From positions 1-8,790 of the forward strand of contig JAPDQY010000191.1 of NCBI GenBank assembly GCA_034505235.1: 8,790 bases of DNA, read 5' to 3'. The notes below the pieces were generated by a model. That model ran no database searches. It was not told the DNA's origin and was given only the letters and a program-made list of their open reading frames with translations. Positions 1 through 6,706 of the stretch are shown piece by piece. Position 1 is the first letter of the stretch; each line of letters starts with the position of its first letter. The stretch is from Coneutiohabitans thermophilus. Its GTDB lineage: Bacteria > Zhuqueibacterota > Zhuqueibacteria > Zhuqueibacterales > Zhuqueibacteraceae. Position numbers and translations under genes: made by a program.

Positions 1-484
1 GCTGGGAGTTGGCCTGTAGAATTTTCCATGATCTGGCGCGGTTTTTTGAGGAGAACCAGGCAGGTCATTCCTGACGGAGTTGTGAGAAATGCAATATACA
101 GCTTCACTAAAAAGTTCAGCCGTGGAGGAGTCGACCGCACGTTTGTCGGAAAAATTTTTTATGCCACACCCCCTGGGTGGTTGGCGCTCGCGATCAAAGC
201 GGCGTTTCTCGCGGAAGAGATCAATCTGGGTGCAAAATTCAGGTATGAACAGGGCGTCCCGGGCGGAACAGCCGGTTGTCCCCCGCTCTCCTCTCGAGGC
301 AGCACCACGAGACGGCGCCAGTGCAGTCAGGATGACTGCACTGGCGCCGCTCCCCCCAGCACCGAGGCAATACCGAAAGGGGTTCGCGGTTCCGTGCGTG
401 AGAATTTCCACTTTCGTAAGAAGCTGTGTGCCGGCTCGTGATGCGCGGCTTATGAGCATTGCCTTGCCGGCAAAGAACGACCCG
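1..484. other. Region without a supportable gene
   Basis: This stretch lies downstream of the beta-propeller gene. The minus strand has no long open frame here. The plus-strand open frames (for example 28-441) lack a Shine-Dalgarno, run straight through the perfect inverted repeat at 313-349, and resemble no family I recognise. I see no tRNA-like cloverleaf, no CRISPR repeats and no transposase remnant. The only clear structure is the inverted repeat, listed separately. The segment is probably an intergenic spacer between the B12 unit and whatever lies to the left of the window. Confidence 0.6.
313..349. repeat. Perfect inverted repeat, 17-base arms, 3-base loop
   Basis: The left arm CGGCGCCAGTGCAGTCA (313-329) and the right arm (333-349) are exact reverse complements separated by GGA. 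No T-run follows on either strand, so this is not a canonical intrinsic terminator. It sits about 135 bases past the TAG (485-487) that would end the propeller gene if its internal TGA were read through. It could act as a 3'-end-stabilising or Rho-assisted terminator hairpin for the B12 transcript, as a binding site for a dimeric regulator, or as a copy of a dispersed palindromic repeat. The structure is certain from sequence; the function is not known. Confidence 0.85.
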
Positions 485-553
485 CTAGCGCAGCAGAGTA
501 AGGCGTCTGGCCTGGCGAAGATTACCGGCCTTCATTTCACACAAATAAATTCA
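485..553 (-). pseudogene. In-frame continuation of the propeller gene's sorting domain beyond a TGA
   Basis: The minus strand reads GCC GCC AGC TGA ATT TAT TTG TGT, with TGA at 551-553. The same frame then stays open for 21 codons to TAG at 485-487. Those codons encode 'IYLCEMKAGNLRQ' followed by 'ARRLTLLR', the expected last strands of a T9SS type A/FlgD-like domain. The intact copy at 8522-8790 reads 'SGVYFCHLRAGEF' and ends 'TRKMNLLH'. Aligning the two puts the TGA at the conserved Gly, so one base change (GGA to TGA) explains it. Possible causes are a recent nonsense mutation, a sequencing or assembly error, or translational readthrough. A genetic code with UGA read as Gly is unlikely because most other genes in the window end properly at TGA. 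Confidence 0.85.
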
Positions 554-2389
554 GCTGGCGGCGTTTTGGGCGTGCATATCTTTGCCGTCCCATTGTACGG
601 CGTGGTTGCCGGCCACATACTCCCCATCCACCAGCTCGCGCACCAACCGGCCGCTCAGGTTGAAGATTCGAATTTGCACCCGCGCTTTGCGCATCACGCG
701 GAAGGCAATCGTGGTCGCCGGATTGAATGGGTTGGGATAATTGGGGAGAAGCGCAAAGCTGTTCGGCTGCGCACCCGCAGGCTCAGCCACCGCGGTGGGC
801 TGCCCCGGCATGCTGTTGACCGCCACCACTGCGTCCAAATCAAAATCGCCGTTGAATGGACCTTCTTTTTTCAGATTGCCGAGATCGGTGAGTTTGACGA
901 ATTTTGCGAACGGCAGCCCGATGTCCGCCAGGTCAAAGGAATTGCCGCCAGAGACGCGCGGATCGGTCGGGTTTTGGTTGTCCTTTGTCGGCGTCACGCC
1001 GGCGAACCCGGCGAACGTGGTTGTATCCCACGGGAACTCAACCCAATTCCAGCCATCCATGCTCACGGCAACGAACGCGGCTTCAATAAACGGCTGGGTG
1101 GTATCGCCCGCAATGTAGAAAGAATTTTCAAAAACGGTGAAATCCACGCCGGCACCATCAACAATGTAGTTGTCGGTAAAATCCAGGATGATCTCGCCGC
1201 CGTTTCCCAAAGAGAGCAGTTCCTGCGGTTTGGCGCTGGGGTTGGCGGGGGTGAGGGTGGGATCCGGATCCGGCGGACCCAGCACGTTATCCGGGAAAAA
1301 ATTTTGGCCGAAGCCGGCGCCCGGCCCGGGCTTGAAGGAGACCACCGCATCGGCCCAGGGGTCGGAGGCGGTAATCGGTTCGAGCACGGCCATATGCTGC
1401 ACGCCATCCCCAAAACCGAAGGTATTCAAAACCGCACCACTGTCGGCCTGCAAAAGCTGCACGGTGTCGTCGGAAAAATTGCCGACGTAAAGAGCGCCGG
1501 CCGGGGCATCGAAGAACACGCTCATCGCGCCCTTTCCAACCAACACCGGGTTGGAGGCGTTGTGTGAGACCTGCAACGTGAAGGCGTCATATGAGTAGAG
1601 AAAGCCGTTGCGGCTGTCGCCGAAATCCGGCAGCCAGGCCACCCCCTCGGTCGTAATCGCGATGTCGCCGGGCGTGCCGCCGATTTGGACGGTATCCACC
1701 ACCAGCGGTGTATAGTCGGAATCGCCGAACGGATCGATGACGGCGACACTGCCGCTGACGCCGGCATAATTCCCGGTGCAGACCACGTGAATGTTGCCAT
1801 CGGGCGCGACGGCCAAATCCTGGGGATTCAGCGGCACGCTGAGCGTCTTGGTTACCTGATCGGTGCGGATGTCGATGACCGAAACGGTGGAGGGGCTGTA
1901 ATCCGGGTAGCCGCCGGTGTTGGTGACATAGGCCGTGTTGTTGACCACCAAAATGCCCTGCGGGCCCTCGCCGACCGGGATGGTCTTCAATTCATGGCCG
2001 GTGGTCAAGTCAATGACCGAGACATTATTCGCCAGCAGATTGGTGACGTACACTTTGTTGCTGCCGACAAAAGCCATGTCCCAGGGATTGCTGCCTTCCG
2101 CCAGGGCAATGGTCCCGAGCACGGCATCGGTGCGGCCATCAATGATCGTGAGGCCGGGCGGCGTGGAATTGACCACGTAGATTTTATCGCCATGCGCATA
2201 AACCCGGCTGGGAATATCGCCAACAACCACGACATTGTTGGTGATTTCCGCGGTTTCCAGATTCATTTTCGACAGGGTCCGCCCCAGGCCGTTGAGCACG
2301 TAAAGCGTCCTGGGCGTGTTCTGCGCCCAAGCGGCGGGAATGCCAATGCAGAGTGTCCAGGCCATCACGGCGAGGGCTGCTTTTCTCAT
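551..2389 (-). CDS. Secreted seven-bladed YVTN beta-propeller with T9SS/FlgD-type C-terminal domain; probable BtuG-like surface B12-binding protein, C-terminus cut by TGA
   Basis: 612 aa. Residues 1-23 form a signal peptide (MRKAALAVMAW...AWAQ). Residues 27-338 hold seven YVTN/YncE-type repeats ('YVVNS', 'VYVTNLLANNVSVIDL', 'AYVTNTGG', 'YVGNFSDD'), which fits a seven-bladed propeller. Residues 341-527 are a beta-rich domain found in other surface proteins, with 'NVLGPPD', 'VDFTVFENSFY', 'FVAVSMDGWNWVEFP' and 'GDFDLDAVVAVN'. A linker leads to the sorting domain from residue 546 ('LLPNYPNPFNPATTIAF'), which stops at 'QNAAS'. The start has a good Shine-Dalgarno (AAAGGAGAG). The gene follows the BtuF-like gene by 102 bases with no clear promoter or terminator between them, so it is probably part of the riboswitch-controlled B12 unit. 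In Bacteroides the BtuB partner BtuG is a surface beta-propeller that captures B12. A similar role here is inferred from fold and context, not shown. The stop codon is anomalous; see the entry at 485-553. Confidence 0.85.
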   Translation of the reverse strand: MRKAALAVMAWTLCIGIPAAWAQNTPRTLYVLNGLGRTLSKMNLETAEITNNVVVVGDIPSRVYAHGDKIYVVNSTPPGLTIIDGRTDAVLGTIALAEGSNPWDMAFVGSNKVYVTNLLANNVSVIDLTTGHELKTIPVGEGPQGILVVNNTAYVTNTGGYPDYSPSTVSVIDIRTDQVTKTLSVPLNPQDLAVAPDGNIHVVCTGNYAGVSGSVAVIDPFGDSDYTPLVVDTVQIGGTPGDIAITTEGVAWLPDFGDSRNGFLYSYDAFTLQVSHNASNPVLVGKGAMSVFFDAPAGALYVGNFSDDTVQLLQADSGAVLNTFGFGDGVQHMAVLEPITASDPWADAVVSFKPGPGAGFGQNFFPDNVLGPPDPDPTLTPANPSAKPQELLSLGNGGEIILDFTDNYIVDGAGVDFTVFENSFYIAGDTTQPFIEAAFVAVSMDGWNWVEFPWDTTTFAGFAGVTPTKDNQNPTDPRVSGGNSFDLADIGLPFAKFVKLTDLGNLKKEGPFNGDFDLDAVVAVNSMPGQPTAVAEPAGAQPNSFALLPNYPNPFNPATTIAFRVMRKARVQIRIFNLSGRLVRELVDGEYVAGNHAVQWDGKDMHAQNAAS

Positions 2390-2491
2390 GATGCTCTCCT
2401 TTGCTTGGTTCGTGTTTGCCCGGCAACGTCAGCGTTCGGGCGGTTGTGAGTAAAGCGATGGGACCGTGGCTGATTGGGTGGAGCTTCTGCC

Positions 2492-3304
2492 TCAATGCGC
2501 CGAGGCTTTCATTTTTTGCCAGCGCGAGATGATTTGGAACAATTGTGCGACGCCGTCGGTGAGAGCGGCGGGGCCGGGCTGAAGAATATCCGCCGATTTG
2601 ATCTCGAATAATTGTCCCTCCCGCACGGCGGGAATCTCATGCCACCCGGGCCGGCCCGCCACTTTTTCCGGGCGAAATTTTTTGCCGCACCACGAGCCGA
2701 TGATGATGTCGGGCTTTCTCCGAATCACTTCGGCAGGGTCGCTGATGATGCGCTCGCGGGCAGCGGGTTGTCGCGACAATTCCGGAAAACACTCCCGGCC
2801 GCCGGCGATCTCGATCAGCTCGGCCACCCAGCGAATGCCCGTGATCATCGGCGCCTCCCACTCTTCGAAATAAACCACCGGCCGGTGCGGAAAGCGATCC
2901 GCCTGCTGGCGGAGGCCGGCGAGATTTGCTTCGAGTTGCCTGACCAGTTTTTCCCCGCGCGCGGGCGCACCCACCAGGGCGCTCACCATCAAAATCATGC
3001 TCAAAATTTCCGCGACCGAGCGTTGATTGAAAATCAGGACGGGGACGCCATGCTTGATCAAACTGGCAGCAATGTCAGCCTGCAGATCGGAAAACCCGAA
3101 GACCAAATCCGGCCGCAGCTCCAGAATACGGTCGATTTTTGCGCTGGTGAAGGACGATACTTTGGGTTTTTCCCGGCGGGCGCGCGGCGGTCGTACGGTA
3201 AAGCCCGAGATGCCGACGATTCTTTTTTCCTCGCCGAGCAGATAGAGGGTTTCGGTGGTCTCTTCCGTCAGACAAACAATGCGGCTGGGATATTGTACTG
3301 GCAT
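2492..3304 (-). CDS. BtuF-like cobalamin-binding protein (COG0614 periplasmic-binding fold) without signal peptide
   Basis: 270 aa. The sequence has the two-lobed metal-chelate/cobalamin-binding fold of COG0614. Lobe 1 includes 'PSRIVCLTEETTETLYLLG' (6-24) and 'ILELRPDLVFGFSDLQADIA' (60-79). A long helix follows (about 96-135). Lobe 2 includes 'VYFEEWEAPMITGIRWVAEL' (144-163), 'IIGSWCGKKFRPEKVAGRPG' (201-220) and 'ADILQPGPAALTDGVAQL' (238-255). The lobe-2 motifs are typical of proteins annotated as cobalamin-binding. I chose ATG at 3304. The frame stays open upstream into btuB, but that extension is neither conserved-looking nor signal-like. No signal peptide or lipobox is seen, so the protein is either a cytosolic family member or is exported in an unrecognised way. 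It starts 28 bases after the btuB stop with a weak Shine-Dalgarno, suggesting co-transcription or coupling. No BtuC or BtuD gene is in the window. Confidence 0.85.
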   Translation of the reverse strand: MPVQYPSRIVCLTEETTETLYLLGEEKRIVGISGFTVRPPRARREKPKVSSFTSAKIDRILELRPDLVFGFSDLQADIAASLIKHGVPVLIFNQRSVAEILSMILMVSALVGAPARGEKLVRQLEANLAGLRQQADRFPHRPVVYFEEWEAPMITGIRWVAELIEIAGGRECFPELSRQPAARERIISDPAEVIRRKPDIIIGSWCGKKFRPEKVAGRPGWHEIPAVREGQLFEIKSADILQPGPAALTDGVAQLFQIISRWQKMKASAH

Positions 3305-3332
3305 ATGGCACCGGGTTGGAGATGATCGGCGT

Positions 3333-5549
3333 TCAGTAAACGAGTTCCACTTCCACCCGCCAGTGGCGGCCGGGCAGCGGCGCGCGTTCGACGATTTCAT
3401 AGGCGGCATCAAAAAGGTTGAAAACCGAAGCTTTGCAATTCACCTCGAGTTTTTGCCACTCCTGTTTGAACAGCAGCGTCGCATCATCCACGTCATAAGC
3501 CGGCAGGCTCACCGTGTTCGCCGGGGTGACGAAACGCGGTCCGACCAGGCGCTTGTGGTAAGTCAAAACGATTTTTTTGAGATGCATCTCCAGCCCGGCT
3601 TTGGTGGAATGTTCGGGGCGGTAGGTCAGCCGCTTGCCATGAGTCGTGCGCCGGCCGCTTTTGTCCACCGCGTGCAGGATGACCTGACTGAGGTTCAGCG
3701 CGAGGCGATTTTGCCAGGTTTGCCAGGAGGCCTCCCACTCCCAGCCTTGCAAAAGCGCGGCGGTGTTGGAAGGCTGCCATGTGGCGAAAGAGCCCAACTC
3801 CCAGACGATGAGATTTTCAAGTTCGTGTCGAAAGCAGCCCCCGGACAGATCGAGCCGGCCCAGCCAGGGCAATCCCAGTTGCAGGCCGGCATCCACATCC
3901 CGGCTTTTTTCCGGCAGCAAATTGGCATTGCCGCGCACGCGAAAATCCTGATAGAAAAGATCGGCAAAAGTCGGTGCGCGAAATGATGCTCCCCAATTGG
4001 CGCGGAAGCTCACCAGCCAGCGCCGATTTCGGGAAATCAGCAGCCCGAGGTTGGGGCTGGTTTGGCGGTCGTTCCGCGTCCGTGCGCCATTCCTGAAGGA
4101 GATGAAATCAAAACGCACAGCCGGGGTCAAGGTCAGGCGGGTCAAAAATTCCGGTTTGGGCAATTGCCATTCGCTGCGCAACGCCATGCTGCCGGCCAGG
4201 TTGCTGGTTTGCCGGATCGGGCCGGGAGAACCAAAAAGTAGATCCTCATCCTTGAAATCATCCCTTTGCAGGGAGGTTTGAAGGAAAATGGCCTGTCCCT
4301 GGCCGAATCGCAGGGTGGTCTCGAAGGCAGCGCGGTGGGAGAGGATGCGGTACTTGGTGTGATACGGCGGAACCGTGCGAAACCGCAACGGCGCGTCCGG
4401 CGGCGGCGCATTGTGAAATTCGGTGGCGTTGAGGTGTTGTGACAATAGGAGTTGACCGTGCCAGGCGCGGCTCCGGAAATTGTAATGGCCGAGCAAAATG
4501 CGACGATCAGTCATCGCTTCGGCATAAGGCGTCCAGGCAAAGACCAGTCCGGGCAGACCGCGTTGCGAGCGATGCAAATGAGCGTGGAATTGGAAGGAAT
4601 GCGGCGTGAGGTCGAGGCCGAGCCTGCCCGAATAATTGCGTGAAACAAAACCGGCGTTCAGGCGGGTTTCCTCAACCGTGGTGCCGTCCGGCCGCTGGTA
4701 AGCGTAGGGATAGTCCCCCTCTTCTGCGAGGTTTTCAAAACTGAAAAAAGCGTTGAGCCTGCGGAAATTTCCCGCCAGCGAAGATCGGATGCCCCGGGCG
4801 CCATATTCACCCAACTGGCCGCTCACCCGGATTTCATCCCGGGGCGTTTGCTGCGAACTGATTTCCACCACTCCGCCCAACGCGCCGCTGCCATGGCGGC
4901 TGCTGTGGCCGCCTTTCAACACCCGAATTTCTGCGACCCCGGCCAGGGGGATTTGATTCAAATCGACCTCGCCGGTCAGCGGATCGTTAAGCGGCACACC
5001 GTCGAGCAGCACCAATACTTGACTGGGATTGCTGCCGCGAATGGAGATTCTTTTGCGGCCACTGCCTCCCGCCTCCTCGCTGATGTCCACGCCGGGCATG
5101 GTGCGCAACAACTCAGCAACATTGCGGGCGCCGCTTTGTTGCATTTGCGCGGCGGTGATTTTATGCTGAAACGCGCTGAGGGCCGACTGGTCGGCTGCCG
5201 CCTCGATCACAATCTCATCGAGGGTGATGATTTTGGGTTGCAGTTTGAAATCGACGGTGGTGACGAAATCCTTTTGCACCACCACCCCCTGGCGGATTTG
5301 CGGTTCGTAGCCCACAAAACTCGCCTGCACGTCATACTCACCCGCAAACAAATTTTCGATCGCGAAATGGCCGCTGGCATCCGCGACCGCCCCCATGCCG
5401 GAAGGCAACACCCAAACGTGGGCGCCCGGCAACGGCTCTCCGCTGGCAGACAACACCCGGCCGGCGATTTTCACCGTTGTTTGCGCCGCCGCGACTTCAA
5501 GCGCGCCGAGTGCAAAAAGCAAGACTGTGGTGGTTGGGAATGATCGCAT
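3333..5549 (-). CDS. btuB: TonB-dependent outer-membrane receptor, BtuB-like vitamin B12 transporter
   Basis: 738 aa from the chosen ATG. Residues 1-23 form a signal peptide (MRSFPTTTVLLFALGALEVAAAQ region). Residues 25-104 are a carboxypeptidase-regulatory-like beta-sandwich ('IAGRVLSASGEPLPGAHVWV', 'GHFAIENLFAGEYDVQASFVGYE'). A TonB-box-like 'LDEIVIEA' follows at 110-117. The plug lies at about 122-232 ('NVAELLRTMPGVDI', 'RISIRGSNPSQVLVLLDGVP', 'IRVLKGGHSSRHGSGALGGV'). The rest is a beta-barrel ending in the aromatic 'VEVELVY' expected of outer-membrane proteins. The frame is open up to 5642 in the leader, but residues before 5549 are proline-rich and not signal-like. ATG 5561 is an alternative start, and neither has a strong Shine-Dalgarno. 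Substrate assignment rests on the cobalamin riboswitch upstream and the BtuF-like gene downstream. B12 or a related corrinoid would be moved across the outer membrane with TonB energy. Confidence 0.9.
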   Translation of the reverse strand: MRSFPTTTVLLFALGALEVAAAQTTVKIAGRVLSASGEPLPGAHVWVLPSGMGAVADASGHFAIENLFAGEYDVQASFVGYEPQIRQGVVVQKDFVTTVDFKLQPKIITLDEIVIEAAADQSALSAFQHKITAAQMQQSGARNVAELLRTMPGVDISEEAGGSGRKRISIRGSNPSQVLVLLDGVPLNDPLTGEVDLNQIPLAGVAEIRVLKGGHSSRHGSGALGGVVEISSQQTPRDEIRVSGQLGEYGARGIRSSLAGNFRRLNAFFSFENLAEEGDYPYAYQRPDGTTVEETRLNAGFVSRNYSGRLGLDLTPHSFQFHAHLHRSQRGLPGLVFAWTPYAEAMTDRRILLGHYNFRSRAWHGQLLLSQHLNATEFHNAPPPDAPLRFRTVPPYHTKYRILSHRAAFETTLRFGQGQAIFLQTSLQRDDFKDEDLLFGSPGPIRQTSNLAGSMALRSEWQLPKPEFLTRLTLTPAVRFDFISFRNGARTRNDRQTSPNLGLLISRNRRWLVSFRANWGASFRAPTFADLFYQDFRVRGNANLLPEKSRDVDAGLQLGLPWLGRLDLSGGCFRHELENLIVWELGSFATWQPSNTAALLQGWEWEASWQTWQNRLALNLSQVILHAVDKSGRRTTHGKRLTYRPEHSTKAGLEMHLKKIVLTYHKRLVGPRFVTPANTVSLPAYDVDDATLLFKQEWQKLEVNCKASVFNLFDAAYEIVERAPLPGRHWRVEVELVY

Positions 5550-5625
5550 CACCGCTGGCATGCAGGGAAATTTTGGGAAGCGCAAGGGATGCTGCCGTGG
5601 AATGCCAGGAGGCAGAGGTGGGCTA

Positions 5626-5664
5626 TAAAATAAAAAACCCAACCTCCGGGGAAAAGAAGTTGGG
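5626..5664 (-). terminator. Intrinsic terminator in the btuB leader (riboswitch expression platform)
   Basis: On the minus strand CCCAACTTC (5656-5664) pairs with GAGGTTGGG (5638-5646), giving nine pairs including one G-T wobble across a 9-base loop. This is followed at once by TTTTTTATTTTA (5626-5637). The hairpin lies about 100 bases past the B12 box and before the btuB start, which is the position expected for ligand-induced premature termination. Upstream, CCAACCGG (5668-5675) can also pair with the GGTTGG of the 3' arm and may act as a competing antiterminator strand; that part is inference. Confidence 0.85.
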
Positions 5665-5763
5665 ATGCCGGTTGGTCGGGAAGCCTGTCGCGTTCGCCCA
5701 TGGAAAAAGCGGGCGGCGCGCTGGCCTCCATCTCAAGAGCTTCACTCTTCCCTCGAAGTATTC

Positions 5764-5933
5764 CACGGGCAGGTCTCCTGGCTTGCAGCTTCAAACCTAC
5801 TCGTCGCGCCTTCCCACCCCGAACGGCAGGGCAGTGGCTTCGTGCGACTTTCGTAGCTGTTTACAGTTGCGGGGCAGCGCCGGTTTTTCACCGGCTTCCT
5901 ATCCCAACCGGGATGGCGTTGGGATTACCCGTG
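5764..5933 (-). ncRNA. Cobalamin (B12) riboswitch
   Basis: Hallmarks appear in order on the minus strand. A P1 strand CACGGG (5928-5933) comes first. The core GGAAGCCGGTGAAAAACCGG runs straight into CGCTGCCCCGCAACTGTAA (5861-5899 together). GAAGCCACTGCC and GGGAAGG follow. The B12 box GCCAGGAGACCTGCC (5768-5782) comes next, and CCCGTG (5764-5769) closes P1. High adenosylcobalamin or a related corrinoid would be expected to favour the downstream terminator and switch off btuB and the genes after it. All conserved core elements look intact, so I expect it to be functional. The core is of the class I type, but I cannot rule out a variant that prefers another corrinoid. Confidence 0.97.
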
Positions 5934-5945
5934 TAAGCTGGCGAC

Positions 5946-5973
5946 AATATAACCGAAAAAATCAAAAGCGCAA
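5946..5973 (-). promoter_or_regulatory. Probable sigma70-type promoter for the B12 riboswitch-btuB unit
   Basis: On the minus strand a -35 candidate TTGCGC (5968-5973) and a -10 candidate TATATT (5946-5951) are 16 bases apart, embedded in AT-rich sequence. Transcription would start near 5938, a few bases before the first paired strand of the riboswitch, which is a sensible geometry. The -35 match is only moderate. Confidence 0.5.
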
Positions 5974-6017
5974 GGCCAAACATAAACTCCAGCGGATGGC
6001 AAAAGGCCCCGGGGAAT

Positions 6018-6042
6018 GGCTGGCGGCACCGGAGCACCAGCC
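6018..6042 (-). terminator. GC-rich hairpin after the small membrane protein gene, possible weak terminator
   Basis: GGCTGG (minus strand, 6037-6042) can pair with CCAGCC (6018-6023) around a 13-base loop, about 90 bases after the stop of the 6131-6544 gene. The next bases are GC-rich (CCCCGGGG) and only then TTTT, so it is not a textbook intrinsic terminator. It may help separate the right-hand genes from the B12 unit. Confidence 0.25.
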
Positions 6043-6130
6043 TCGCGCTCATGACCTGCAGGCACTTGTCTTCTCACGGCTTCTGTGTGCGAAAACACCT
6101 CCGGCAAAACTCGGGACCTTTGCCAAACTT

Positions 6131-6544
6131 TTACAGCAGCCGGTTGGCCACCAGGCGCAGGATTCGTGCGCGATGCCAATTCTCACGCAAGAGAATGCCC
6201 GCCAGCAACGGCGGCAGTGCCATGGTGAAGATGACCAGCAGGGCGCCGGCCAAAGTTGTGGCGCCCCAGGTGATGATCGGATAAAACGCGAAAATGAGCA
6301 CGCCTTCCCATAACAGCAACCTGGCGCCAAGATGCTCCCAACGCCAGGCAATGGCGGCGGTGAGCAAAAAGATCAAGCCGGGAATGGCGAGGTGCAGCAG
6401 GACTTTTGCCGGCGGCACGCCGGCGCTGAAACCCGAACTCAATCCCAGCAACACCCACCAACCGGCCCACAGCACGGTCAGGCAGCGCGCGACCGTGCGC
6501 GTGTGGCGGGAGCGGTTTGCGAGGACTTCGACAAAGCTTGCCAT
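6131..6544 (-). CDS. Small four-helix membrane protein, uncharacterised
   Basis: 137 aa. I do not recognise a named family. A short basic N-terminus (MASFVEVLANRSRHTRTVAR) is followed by about four hydrophobic segments at roughly 21-41, 48-67, 76-93 and 96-118. The tail is basic ('ENWHRARILRLVANRLL'). Trp and small residues are frequent in the helices ('LWAGWWVLLGLSSGFSAG', 'FYPIITWGATTLAGALLVIF'). The ATG at 6544 was chosen because AAGGAG (6551-6556) sits 6 bases before it; an in-frame GTG at 6559 would overlap that site. It is the last gene of the right-hand group, 162 bases after the other small membrane protein, so co-transcription is possible but not certain. It is probably an inner-membrane protein of unknown role. 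Confidence 0.75.
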   Translation of the reverse strand: MASFVEVLANRSRHTRTVARCLTVLWAGWWVLLGLSSGFSAGVPPAKVLLHLAIPGLIFLLTAAIAWRWEHLGARLLLWEGVLIFAFYPIITWGATTLAGALLVIFTMALPPLLAGILLRENWHRARILRLVANRLL

Positions 6545-6550
6545 GAGCGT

Positions 6551-6556
6551 CTCCTT
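6551..6556 (-). promoter_or_regulatory. Ribosome binding site deciding the start at 6544
   Basis: AAGGAG on the minus strand lies 6 bases upstream of ATG (6542-6544). It overlaps the alternative GTG start at 6559, which makes the ATG the better choice. Confidence 0.7.
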
Positions 6557-6706
6557 CACCCCTCATCCAGGTGTGTTTGGGCGGTTCGCAAAAGGTGCGC
6601 GGTCCGCAGGAATGGCCCGGTGTTGCGTGCGATGCCGGGGGCATCGGTAATCGCACCCGACGCCACCGCCCGGCCGTTGCGCCGGCGGGGCAATCGCGCG
6701 CAACGC

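Noticed and set aside
28..441. Plus-strand open frame of 137 codons in the left intergenic region
   Set aside because: It has no Shine-Dalgarno and no recognisable family, it has low-complexity, Arg/Ser-rich composition, and it runs through the perfect palindrome.
551..553. UGA reassigned to glycine, as in some candidate-phyla bacteria
   Set aside because: The btuB-like, BtuF-like, deacylase, FmdB-type, CBS and sorting-domain genes all end at TGA exactly where their families end, so UGA is a normal stop here.
89..1567. Long plus-strand open frame of 492 codons
   Set aside because: It lies antisense to the clearly coding propeller gene over most of its length, and its Arg/His/Gly-rich translation is typical of the opposite-strand frame of a GC-rich gene.
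1685..2449. Plus-strand open frame of 254 codons
   Set aside because: It is a mirror frame of the propeller repeats; its periodic 'VDDRN'/'INDRE' patterns come from the YVTN blades on the other strand.
4848..5543. Plus-strand open frame of 231 codons
   Set aside because: It is antisense to the plug and N-terminal domain of the TonB-dependent receptor, with no ribosome site or family match.
5549..5794. Possible leader peptide or small gene inside the btuB 5' region
   Set aside because: The region is explained by the cobalamin riboswitch tail and terminator; the frame has no ribosome site and no peptide-like conservation visible.
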